Assembly: GCA_934716785.1 (NCBI GenBank)
Contig: CAKUYM010000087.1
Location: 1 to 13,938 of the forward strand
Direction: 5' to 3'
DNA length: 13,938 bases
Origin: an uncultured Bacteroides sp.
Lineage (GTDB): Bacteria; Bacteroidota; Bacteroidia; Bacteroidales; Bacteroidaceae
Shown here: in pieces, positions 7,252 through 13,938 of the stretch
Position numbering within the stretch: position 1 is the first letter of the stretch
How the letters are laid out: every line of letters starts with the position of its first letter
The notes under the pieces: generated by a model
What the model saw: only the letters and a program-made list of their open reading frames with translations
Database searches by the model: none
Told to the model about the DNA's origin: nothing
Translations under genes and position numbers: made by a program

Positions 7252-8178
7252 ATGAGTGTAGAACCGAAGAAATGGGGGGTGATTTATAACCCGAAAGCCG
7301 GTACCCGAAAGGTAAAGAAGCGCTGGAAAGAAATCAAGGAGTACATGGACAGCAAAGGTGTCGACTACGACTATGTACAATCCGAAGGTTTCGGATCGGT
7401 AGAACGCCTCGCCAAGATTTTAGCGAACAACGGCTATCGCACGATTGTCATTGTTGGTGGTGACGGTGCTCTGAACGATGCCATCAACGGTATTATGCTG
7501 TCTGATGCCGAAGACAAGGAGAATATCGCCTTGGGGCTTATACCGAACGGCATAGGAAACGACTTTGCCAAGTATTGGGGAATCAGCACTGAGTATAAGC
7601 CTGCCGTAGACTGCCTCATCAACCATCGGCTGAAGAAAATAGATGTAGGATACTGTAATTTCTATGATGGAAAAGAACATCACCGACGCTATTTCCTCAA
7701 TGCCGTCAATATCGGATTGGGAGCGCGGATCGTAAAGATCACCGACCAGACCAAACGTTTTTGGGGAGTGAAATTCCTTTCATATGTCGCAGCCCTATTC
7801 TCGCTGATATTCGAGCGTAAGCTATACAGGATGCATCTGCGCATTAACGACGAACATATCCGCGGACGCATCATGACCGTATGCATAGGCAGTGCCTGGG
7901 GCTGGGGACAGACTCCGAGTGCTGTTCCATACAACGGTTGGCTGGACGTCTCCGTGATTTATCGCCCTGAATTTCTACAGATTATTTCCGGATTATGGAT
8001 GCTGATTCAAGGAAGAATTCTGAATCATAAAGTGGTGAAAAGTTATCGTACAAAGAAAGTGAAGGTGCTCCGGGCACAAAATGCCGCGGTCGACTTGGAC
8101 GGACGTCTACTGCCCAAACATTTCCCGTTGGAAGTGGGCATACTGCCGGAAAAGACAACACTCATCATTCCGGATTGA
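7252..8178 (+). CDS. YegS/DgkB-family diacylglycerol/lipid kinase
   Basis: The 308-residue length is usual for bacterial lipid kinases that phosphorylate diacylglycerol or related lipids at the inner face of the membrane. The catalytic DAGKc domain (about 5-135) begins with IYNPKAGTRK (11-20) and contains GGDGALNDAINGI (69-81) and LIPNGIGNDFAKYWGI (96-111). The C-terminal beta domain shows YFLNAVNIGLGA and YNGWLDVSVIYRPE, as in the family. Three hallmark spots differ from what I expect: GGDGT reads GGDGA, GTGNDFA reads GIGNDFA, and the late DGE reads DGR (283-285). This could reflect a lineage trait, a different lipid substrate, or reduced activity. It starts 57 bases after miaA with its own -7 element and lies upstream of kdsA, consistent with envelope lipid metabolism. 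The substrate is not deducible. Confidence 0.88.
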   Translation: MSVEPKKWGVIYNPKAGTRKVKKRWKEIKEYMDSKGVDYDYVQSEGFGSVERLAKILANNGYRTIVIVGGDGALNDAINGIMLSDAEDKENIALGLIPNGIGNDFAKYWGISTEYKPAVDCLINHRLKKIDVGYCNFYDGKEHHRRYFLNAVNIGLGARIVKITDQTKRFWGVKFLSYVAALFSLIFERKLYRMHLRINDEHIRGRIMTVCIGSAWGWGQTPSAVPYNGWLDVSVIYRPEFLQIISGLWMLIQGRILNHKVVKSYRTKKVKVLRAQNAAVDLDGRLLPKHFPLEVGILPEKTTLIIPD

Positions 8179-8232
8179 TAACTTCCGATACGAGCCATGC
8201 TATTTTAGCGAACCGATAAGGGCCGTTCATGT

Positions 8233-8287
8233 GTAATCCGCGTAACCCGTGTAATCCATGTTATCCGTATAACCCAATGTAATCCGT
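8233..8287 (+). repeat. Six-unit 9-base tandem repeat upstream of kdsA
   Basis: Units of consensus GTAATCCGT run head to tail: GTAATCCGC (8233), GTAACCCGT (8242), GTAATCCAT (8251), GTTATCCGT (8260), ATAACCCAAT (8269, one extra base) and GTAATCCGT (8279..8287). The array occupies the middle of the 143-base gap 8179..8321 and ends 34 bases before the kdsA ATG. The rest of that gap shows no clear TAnnTTTG element and no terminator hairpin that I can see. Confidence 0.8.
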
Positions 8288-8321
8288 GCTTGAACAATAA
8301 CATATAATAATAGTAAGAAAA

Positions 8322-9122
8322 ATGATAGAACTTAAAAACAATCCTGCCGGTAACTTTTTTTTATTGGCCGGTCCTTGTGTGATAGAAGGCGAAGAAATGG
8401 CTATGCGCATCGCCGAACGAGTTGTGAAAATCACCGAAGCATTACAGATACCTTATGTATTCAAAGGCTCTTACCGCAAAGCAAACCGCTCGCGTTTGGA
8501 TTCGTTTACAGGCATCGGCGACGAAAAAGCGCTGAAAGTATTGCAGAAGGTGCATGACACATTCGGAGTTCCCACCGTGACGGATATCCACAGCGCAGAC
8601 GAAGCGGAAATGGCAGCCGAATATGTGGATGTTCTTCAGATTCCCGCATTCCTTTGCCGGCAGACCGACCTGCTGGTTGCAGCCGCCAAAACCGGAAAAA
8701 CGATCAACATCAAGAAAGGACAGTTCCTTTCGCCTTTGGCCATGCGGTTCGCTGCCGAGAAGGTGGTGGAAGCCGGCAACAAGAACGTCATGCTGACCGA
8801 ACGCGGAACAACTTTCGGCTATCAGGATTTGGTGGTCGACTACCGCGGCATCCCCGAAATGCAGACATTCGGCTATCCTGTCATTCTGGATGCCACCCAT
8901 TCGTTGCAGCAACCCAACCAAACCAGTGGGGTGACCAGCGGTATGCCTCAACTGATAGAGACGATAGCCAAAGCCGGCATTGCCGTAGGTGTTGACGGTC
9001 TCTTTATCGAGACGCATGAGAATCCTGCCGTAGCTAAAAGCGACGGTGCCAATATGCTCAAGTTAGACCTGTTGGAAGGGCTACTGACCAAACTGGTCCG
9101 CATACGGGAAGCTATAAAATAA
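8322..9122 (+). CDS. kdsA: 3-deoxy-8-phosphooctulonate synthase (Kdo-8-P synthase), metal-dependent type
   Basis: KdsA condenses arabinose-5-phosphate with phosphoenolpyruvate to make Kdo-8-phosphate, a cytoplasmic step toward the Kdo of the lipopolysaccharide core. The 266-residue protein has LLAGPCVIEGEE (14-25), FKGSYRKANRSRLDSF (47-62), IPAFLCRQTDLL (107-118), NIKKGQF (129-135), LTERGTTFGY (158-167) and DATHSLQQP (190-198). Cys19, His193, Glu230 and Asp241 occupy the places of the four metal ligands of the Aquifex enzyme. E. coli KdsA has Asn at the Cys position and needs no metal, so this is the metal-dependent class. An in-frame TAA at 8298..8300 with no intervening ATG fixes the start at 8322. 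The promoter is presumably in the preceding gap, which holds the 9-base repeats. Confidence 0.96.
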   Translation: MIELKNNPAGNFFLLAGPCVIEGEEMAMRIAERVVKITEALQIPYVFKGSYRKANRSRLDSFTGIGDEKALKVLQKVHDTFGVPTVTDIHSADEAEMAAEYVDVLQIPAFLCRQTDLLVAAAKTGKTINIKKGQFLSPLAMRFAAEKVVEAGNKNVMLTERGTTFGYQDLVVDYRGIPEMQTFGYPVILDATHSLQQPNQTSGVTSGMPQLIETIAKAGIAVGVDGLFIETHENPAVAKSDGANMLKLDLLEGLLTKLVRIREAIK

Positions 9123-9135
9123 TGTTTTCGCTGTC

Positions 9136-9158
9136 TATTTGTGATTTGCGAGCAAATA
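9136..9158. promoter_or_regulatory. Dyad element between kdsA and the M16 peptidase gene
   Basis: TATTTG (9136..9141) and CAAATA (9153..9158) are perfect inverted copies. A nested dyad, ATTTGC-GA-GCAAAT (9144..9157), shares the right arm. Only one of the two foldings can form at a time. There is no following T-run, so a terminator is unlikely. TATTTGTG at 9136..9143 is also a near match to the TAnnTTTG -7 element, which would place a start about 55 bases before the peptidase gene. It may be an operator or promoter; the evidence is weak. Confidence 0.3.
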
Positions 9159-9204
9159 CAACGACAGATTACTTAGAAACATTTATTCAAATTAAATACA
9201 TAAC

Positions 9205-12042
9205 ATGAAACATTTATTACGTGGATTACTCATTGCGGTACTTATTATATGCTGCAATTTCCTGCCCGTATTTGCACAACCCATGCAACAACTGCCTGTG
9301 GACAAGAATGTCCGTATCGGAAAGTTGGACAACGGACTTACTTATTACATCCGACACAATGCACTTCCGGAGAAGCGTGCAGAGTTCTACATTGCACAAA
9401 AAGTAGGTTCCATTCTCGAAGAGCCGCAACAACGTGGCTTGGCACACTTCCTTGAACACATGGCTTTCAATGGGACGAAACACTTCCCCGGTGATGAAAC
9501 CGGACTGGGTATCGTGCCTTGGTGCGAAACGAAAGGTATCAAGTTCGGAACCAATCTGAACGCATATACCGGTGTTGAGCAGACGGTGTATAATATCAGC
9601 AATGTGCCGACGGAAAATGTCAATGTTGTAGATTCCTGTCTGCTTATCCTTCACGACTGGTCCAGTGCCATCAACCTCAATGATAAGGAGATAGACAAAG
9701 AACGCGGCGTCATCCGCGAAGAGTGGAGAAGCCGCAACAGCGGCATGCTCCGCATCATGACGGACGCGCAACCCGCCCTGTATCCGAACTCCAAATACGC
9801 TGACTGTATGCCTATCGGAAGCATCGACGTTATCAACAACTTCCCCTATCAGGACATCCGCGATTACTATGCGAAATGGTATCGCACGGACCTGCAAGGT
9901 ATCATTATTGTAGGCGACATCAATGTAGACGAGATAGAAGCGAAACTGAAAAAGATATTTGCCGACGTGAAAGCTCCGGTAAATCCCGCCAAACGTATCT
10001 ACTACCCCGTAGAAGACAATCAGGAACCGCTTATCTACATCGGTACAGACAAAGAGGTGAAGAATCCTTCTGTAAACATCTTCTTCAAGCAAGATGCCAC
10101 TCCGGATTCACTGAAAAATACGATCGCCTATTATGCCACGCATTACATGCTCAGCATGGCTATGAATATGCTGAACAACCGGTTGAGCGAACTTAGCCAG
10201 ACGGCCAATCCTCCTTTCACCAGTGCAGGTGCCGGATATGGCGAATTCTTCCTTGCCAAGACCAAAGAAGCATTCAGTCTGAGCGCAGGCAGCAAGGTAG
10301 ACGGCATCGAGTTAGCGATGAAAACCGTATTGGAGGAAGCCGAACGCGCACGCCGTTTCGGATTCACCGCAACCGAGTATGACCGTGCACGCGCCAACTA
10401 TCAGCAAGCTGTCGAGTCTGCTTACAACGAACGCGAAAAGACAAAGAGCAGCGCATACGTTGACGAATATGTGAACAACTTCCTTGACAAAGACCCCATT
10501 CCGGGCATCGAGTTCGAGCACATGCTTGTCAGCCAGATGGCTCCCAACATCCCGGTAGAGGCTATCAACCAGCTCATGCAACAGTTGGTTACGGACAACA
10601 ACCAAGTGGTTCTGCTTGCCGGTCCCGAAAAAGAAGGCGTGAAATATCCCACCAAAGAGGAAATCGCCGCCTTACTGAAAGAGATGAAGACATTCGACCT
10701 GAAGCCGTATGAAGACAAGGTTTCCAACGAACCGCTTATCTCCGAAGATATCAAAGGCGGAAAGATTGTATCCGAGAAAGCCGGAGATGTTTACGGCAGC
10801 ACGAAACTGGTACTTTCCAACGGCGTAACCGTATACGTGAAGCCGACGGATTATAAAGCCGACCAGATTATGATGAAGGGTGTGAGCTTCGGTGGTACAA
10901 GCCTGTTCCCGAACGAGGAAATCATCAATATCTCCCAACTGAACGGTGTGGCTCTGGTAGGCGGAATAGGTAATTTCAGCAAAGTGGATTTGGGCAAAGC
11001 CCTTGCCGGCAAACGCGCTACCGTAAGCTCAGGCATTAGTAATACAATCGAAACGATTTCCGGCAGTTGCTCTCCGAAAGACTTCGAGACTATGATGCAG
11101 CTTGCTTACCTGACATTCACCTCTCCGCGTAAAGACAACGAAGCATTCGAGTCTTACAAAAGCCGCTTGAAGGCACAGCTCCAGAATGCGGATGCCAATC
11201 CGATGACAGCATTCAGTGATACCGTGACACGTGCTTTGTATGGCAACCATCCGCGTGCCATTAAGATGAAAGAAAGCATGGTAGACCAAATCAACTACGA
11301 CCGCATCCTTGAAATGTACAAGGACCGTTTCAAAGACGCAAGCGACTTCACTTTCTATCTGGTAGGAAATGTGGACTTGGAGGAGATGAAACCTGTGATT
11401 GCCAAATATTTGGGCGCTCTGCCGTCAATCAACCGCAAGGAGACTTTCAAAGACAACAAGATGGATATCCGCAAAGGGCAATACAAGAATGAGTTTGCCA
11501 AGAAACAGGAGACTCCGATGGCTACCATCATGTTCCTTTACAGCGGTAGCTGCAAATATGACTTGCGCGACAACGTCCTTCTCAGCTTCCTCGACCAAGC
11601 ATTGGACATGGTTTACACAGCGGAAATCCGTGAAAAGGAAGGTGGTACATACGGCGTAAGTTGCAACGGAAGCCTCAGCAAGTATCCCAAAGAAGAGCTG
11701 GTTCTGCAGATTGTATTCCAGACCGATCCGGCTAAGAAAGATAAATTGTCTGCCATCGTTGTGGAACAACTGAACAAAATGGCCAAAGAAGGTCCGTCTG
11801 CCGAGCACATGCAGAAGATTAAAGAGTATATGTTGAAGAAGTATAAAGATGCCCAGAAAGAAAACGGCTACTGGCTCAATAATCTGGACGAATACTTCTA
11901 CACCGGCATCGACAATACAAAAGACTATGAAAAGTTGGTAAGCAGCATCACCGCCAAAGAAGTGCAGGACTTCCTCGCCAAATTGCTGAAACAGAACAAC
12001 GAGATTCAAGTGGTAATGACGGCACCGGAAGAAAGTAAATAA
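9205..12042 (+). CDS. Periplasmic M16-family zinc metallopeptidase (pitrilysin-like), double-length
   Basis: A 945-residue peptidase with a Sec signal peptide (about 1-24, probable cut VFA|Q). The N-terminal half carries the inverted zinc motif HFLEH (81-85), where His81 and His85 bind zinc and Glu84 is the catalytic base. The third ligand is a glutamate of the KEIDKERGVIREE stretch (161-173). The C-terminal half has no HxxEH but keeps the family signature around YTAEIREKEGGTYGVSC, which in M16 enzymes helps close the active-site chamber and bind substrate. One chain thus holds an active and an inactive half, as in pitrilysin and insulysin. M16 enzymes degrade short peptides and unfolded segments enclosed in a chamber. 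The gene begins 82 bases after kdsA. DUF5687 follows after 35 bases, so the two may be co-transcribed. Family call very strong; physiological substrate unknown. Confidence 0.95.
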   Translation: MKHLLRGLLIAVLIICCNFLPVFAQPMQQLPVDKNVRIGKLDNGLTYYIRHNALPEKRAEFYIAQKVGSILEEPQQRGLAHFLEHMAFNGTKHFPGDETGLGIVPWCETKGIKFGTNLNAYTGVEQTVYNISNVPTENVNVVDSCLLILHDWSSAINLNDKEIDKERGVIREEWRSRNSGMLRIMTDAQPALYPNSKYADCMPIGSIDVINNFPYQDIRDYYAKWYRTDLQGIIIVGDINVDEIEAKLKKIFADVKAPVNPAKRIYYPVEDNQEPLIYIGTDKEVKNPSVNIFFKQDATPDSLKNTIAYYATHYMLSMAMNMLNNRLSELSQTANPPFTSAGAGYGEFFLAKTKEAFSLSAGSKVDGIELAMKTVLEEAERARRFGFTATEYDRARANYQQAVESAYNEREKTKSSAYVDEYVNNFLDKDPIPGIEFEHMLVSQMAPNIPVEAINQLMQQLVTDNNQVVLLAGPEKEGVKYPTKEEIAALLKEMKTFDLKPYEDKVSNEPLISEDIKGGKIVSEKAGDVYGSTKLVLSNGVTVYVKPTDYKADQIMMKGVSFGGTSLFPNEEIINISQLNGVALVGGIGNFSKVDLGKALAGKRATVSSGISNTIETISGSCSPKDFETMMQLAYLTFTSPRKDNEAFESYKSRLKAQLQNADANPMTAFSDTVTRALYGNHPRAIKMKESMVDQINYDRILEMYKDRFKDASDFTFYLVGNVDLEEMKPVIAKYLGALPSINRKETFKDNKMDIRKGQYKNEFAKKQETPMATIMFLYSGSCKYDLRDNVLLSFLDQALDMVYTAEIREKEGGTYGVSCNGSLSKYPKEELVLQIVFQTDPAKKDKLSAIVVEQLNKMAKEGPSAEHMQKIKEYMLKKYKDAQKENGYWLNNLDEYFYTGIDNTKDYEKLVSSITAKEVQDFLAKLLKQNNEIQVVMTAPEESK

Positions 12043-12077
12043 TGTTCTTTTAATAGGTCAACTAACAGATCAACAGT

Positions 12078-13571
12078 ATGATGATATTCAACGAACTGCG
12101 CAAACATGGAAAGCTCGCCGCCAAACGGCATCCGATGTATGAAAAGAATAAAGCGGCCAAAATACTCGGTTATGTCATGGGCATATTCTGGGCGGGCTAT
12201 CTGATATTCTTCGGTACGATGTTCGCATTCGGTTTTTCAGATATGGTTCCCAATCGGGAACCATATCATGTAATGAATGCAGCCGTCCTGATATTTATAC
12301 TGGCGCTCGACTTCCTGTTGCGTGTTCCGTTCCAAAAGACACCGACGCAAGAGGTAAAGCCCTACCTCTTGCTGCCGGTCAAACGGAATCGTGTCATCGA
12401 CTTCCTGCTCATCCGTTCCGGACTCAGCCTGTTCAACCTGTTCTGGTTGTTCCTATTCGTTCCCTTTGCCTTCATCACCATTACCAAGTTTTTCGGTGTC
12501 CTCGGTGTCATCACCTATCTCATAGGCATCTCATTGCTGATTCTTGCCAACAATTACTGGTACCTGCTGTGCCGCACACTTATCAATGAACGTATTTGGT
12601 GGATTCTATTGCCCATCGCTTTCTACGGTGGGATAGCCTGCCTTCTTTTTATTCCCAAAGACAGTCCGCTCTTCTATTTCTTCATGGACTTGGGAGACGG
12701 ATATATCGAAGGGAATATTCTTTATTTTCTCGGCACCATACTTGTCATTGTCATTTTATGGTTGATTAACCGCAGGATTATGTCGAGACTTATCTATGCG
12801 GAACTGGCAAAAACAGACGATGTACAGATTAAGAATGTCTCGAAATACAAATTCTTCGAACGCTACGGAGAGGTTGGCGAGTACATGAGGTTGGAGTTGA
12901 AAATGCTCTTACGCAACCGCCGTTGCAAAGGCTCGCTACGCAGCATCGGCATCGTGATAGCAGCCTTCTCTGCCGCACTCAGTTTCTCCAGCGTCTATGA
13001 CGGAAATTTCATGACTTCCTTCATCTGCGTTTACAATTTTGCAGCATTCGGTATGATTATCCTTTCACAGATTATGTCGTTCGAGGGCAATTACATCGAC
13101 GGTCTGATGTCTCGCAAGGAGTCGATCATGAGTCTGCTGAAAGCGAAATATTATATATACAGCATCGGTGAAATCATACCTTTCATATTAATGATTCCGG
13201 CCATTGTCATGAACAAGATCACTTTGTTGGGTGCTTTCGCCTGGTTCTTCTATACCATCGGCTTTATCTATTTCTGCTTCTTCCAGTTGGCCGTGTACAA
13301 CAAGCAGACCGTCACCCTGAACGAAAAAGTGACAAGCCGGCAGACCAACAGTGGCATACAAATGCTGGTAAACTTCGGGGCGTTCGGTGTGCCCCTTATC
13401 TTATACAGCACACTGAATGCGTTCTTGGGCGAGACGATAACTTATATCATCCTGCTGGCTATCGGACTGGGCTTCGTGCTGACTTCTCCCTTATGGATAA
13501 GGAACGTGTACCATCGTTTCATGAAACGGAGGTATGAGAATATGGAAGGTTTCAGAGACAGCCGCCAATAG
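12078..13571 (+). CDS. DUF5687 family polytopic membrane protein, probable ABC exporter permease
   Basis: A 497-residue inner-membrane protein with roughly twelve hydrophobic segments, at about 29-51, 66-82, 108-132, 137-157, 172-192, 213-231, 288-305, 314-334, 359-378, 382-404, 427-447 and 452-474. A cytoplasmic loop rich in charged residues (about 232-285, including RLELKMLLRNRR) separates the two halves, a layout also seen in ABC-2-like exporter permeases. I recognise it as DUF5687, a Bacteroidota family of undefined function. An ABC ATPase gene starts 41 bases later, which supports a permease role. Two ATGs lie in tandem at 12078 and 12081; the first was chosen without further evidence. 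The coding sequence contains a perfect 12-bp inverted repeat at 12240..12267. Family call moderately strong; the transport role is inferred. Confidence 0.82.
   Translation: MMIFNELRKHGKLAAKRHPMYEKNKAAKILGYVMGIFWAGYLIFFGTMFAFGFSDMVPNREPYHVMNAAVLIFILALDFLLRVPFQKTPTQEVKPYLLLPVKRNRVIDFLLIRSGLSLFNLFWLFLFVPFAFITITKFFGVLGVITYLIGISLLILANNYWYLLCRTLINERIWWILLPIAFYGGIACLLFIPKDSPLFYFFMDLGDGYIEGNILYFLGTILVIVILWLINRRIMSRLIYAELAKTDDVQIKNVSKYKFFERYGEVGEYMRLELKMLLRNRRCKGSLRSIGIVIAAFSAALSFSSVYDGNFMTSFICVYNFAAFGMIILSQIMSFEGNYIDGLMSRKESIMSLLKAKYYIYSIGEIIPFILMIPAIVMNKITLLGAFAWFFYTIGFIYFCFFQLAVYNKQTVTLNEKVTSRQTNSGIQMLVNFGAFGVPLILYSTLNAFLGETITYIILLAIGLGFVLTSPLWIRNVYHRFMKRRYENMEGFRDSRQ
12240..12267 (+). repeat. Perfect 12-bp inverted repeat inside the DUF5687 gene
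   Basis: GATATGGTTCCC (12240..12251), loop AATC (12252..12255), then GGGAACCATATC (12256..12267). The arms are exact reverse complements. It encodes residues 55-64, in the predicted periplasmic loop after the first membrane helix. No T-run follows, so it is not a typical intrinsic terminator. Confidence 0.85.
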
Positions 13572-13612
13572 AGAGATTCATGGGCATTAACCATATATAA
13601 AAACTAAAAATC

Positions 13613-13938
13613 ATGATTACCATTGACAGACTTAAAAAGAATTTCGGCGAAAAGCTTGCCGTAGATATAGAACACTACGAAATCAACCAAGGCGATATGC
13701 TCGGATTGGTGGGAAACAATGGCGCAGGTAAGACGACTCTCTTTCGATTAATGCTGGACTTGCTGAAAGCGGATGATGGAAAGGTGGTGATCAACAACAT
13801 CGACGTAAGCCAAAGCGAGGACTGGAAGGCTTTCACCGGCGCTTTTATCGATGATGGTTTTCTGATTGATTACCTCACTCCCGAAGAATATTTTTACTTC
13901 ATCGGGAAGATGTACGGACTGAAAGAAGAGGAGGTGGA
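13613..13938 (+). CDS. ABC transporter ATP-binding protein, 3' end missing
   Basis: The frame opens at ATG 13613 and runs off the window end after 108 full codons, with no stop. It begins with the usual ABC first strand (ITIDRLKKNFGEKLAVD), then Walker A GNNGAGKTT (34-42, Lys40) and DLLKADDGKVVINNID, as in exporter ATPases of the multidrug or CcmA type. The Q-loop region is unusual: GAFIDDGFLIDYLTPEEY (76-93) has no clear glutamine where one is expected. The signature, Walker B and H-loop lie beyond the window. It begins 41 bases after the DUF5687 stop and is probably the ATPase partner of that membrane protein. The family is certain; the partner assignment rests on gene order. Confidence 0.93.
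   Translation, partial: MITIDRLKKNFGEKLAVDIEHYEINQGDMLGLVGNNGAGKTTLFRLMLDLLKADDGKVVINNIDVSQSEDWKAFTGAFIDDGFLIDYLTPEEYFYFIGKMYGLKEEEV

Noticed and set aside
9226..10092. Reverse-strand open frame of 288 codons opposite the M16 peptidase
   Set aside because: It overlaps the HFLEH-containing domain of a certain gene and shows no motif or signal of its own.
11009..11020. TTGCCGGCAA palindrome inside the M16 gene
   Set aside because: A 10-base palindrome built from common codons (Leu-Ala-Gly-Lys); no repeats nearby and no positional reason to be regulatory.

Overview
The window looks like chromosomal DNA from a Bacteroides-type member of the Bacteroidota. The reasons are the protein families present (a DUF4836 lipoprotein, a DUF5687 membrane protein, and a TonB-plug protein with an MG2-like front end), a metal-type KdsA, and two matches to the Bacteroides -7 promoter consensus TAnnTTTG just upstream of genes. 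All ten genes are on the + strand with short gaps (at most 143 bases). The first and last genes are cut by the window edges. I see no RNA genes, insertion sequences, CRISPR arrays or prophage genes.

Left block (1..6210) is a probable envelope cassette: a DUF4836-type lipoprotein (5' end missing), an ABC ATPase lacking the usual switch histidine, a four-helix FtsX/MacB-type permease, and an 890-residue exported protein that joins an MG2-like domain, a carboxypeptidase-regulatory-like domain and a TonB-receptor plug but has no beta-barrel. The gaps are 19, 100 and 49 bases. The genes plausibly work together at the inner membrane/outer membrane interface, but the substrate is unknown. This is the best candidate in the window for a poorly described system.

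Middle block (6211..9122) is mostly housekeeping: a divergent MiaA-type tRNA dimethylallyltransferase, a YegS/DgkB-type lipid kinase with altered hallmark residues, and kdsA for Kdo synthesis (lipopolysaccharide core). miaA and the kinase each have a recognisable -7 promoter element. The gap before kdsA holds a 9-base degenerate tandem repeat of six units.

Right block (9123..13938) has a periplasmic M16 zinc peptidase, a DUF5687 polytopic membrane protein and the start of an ABC ATPase. The last two very probably form an ABC exporter. The DUF5687 gene contains a perfect 12-bp inverted repeat with a 4-base loop inside its coding sequence.

All functional assignments come from reading motifs by eye. 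No database search was run.
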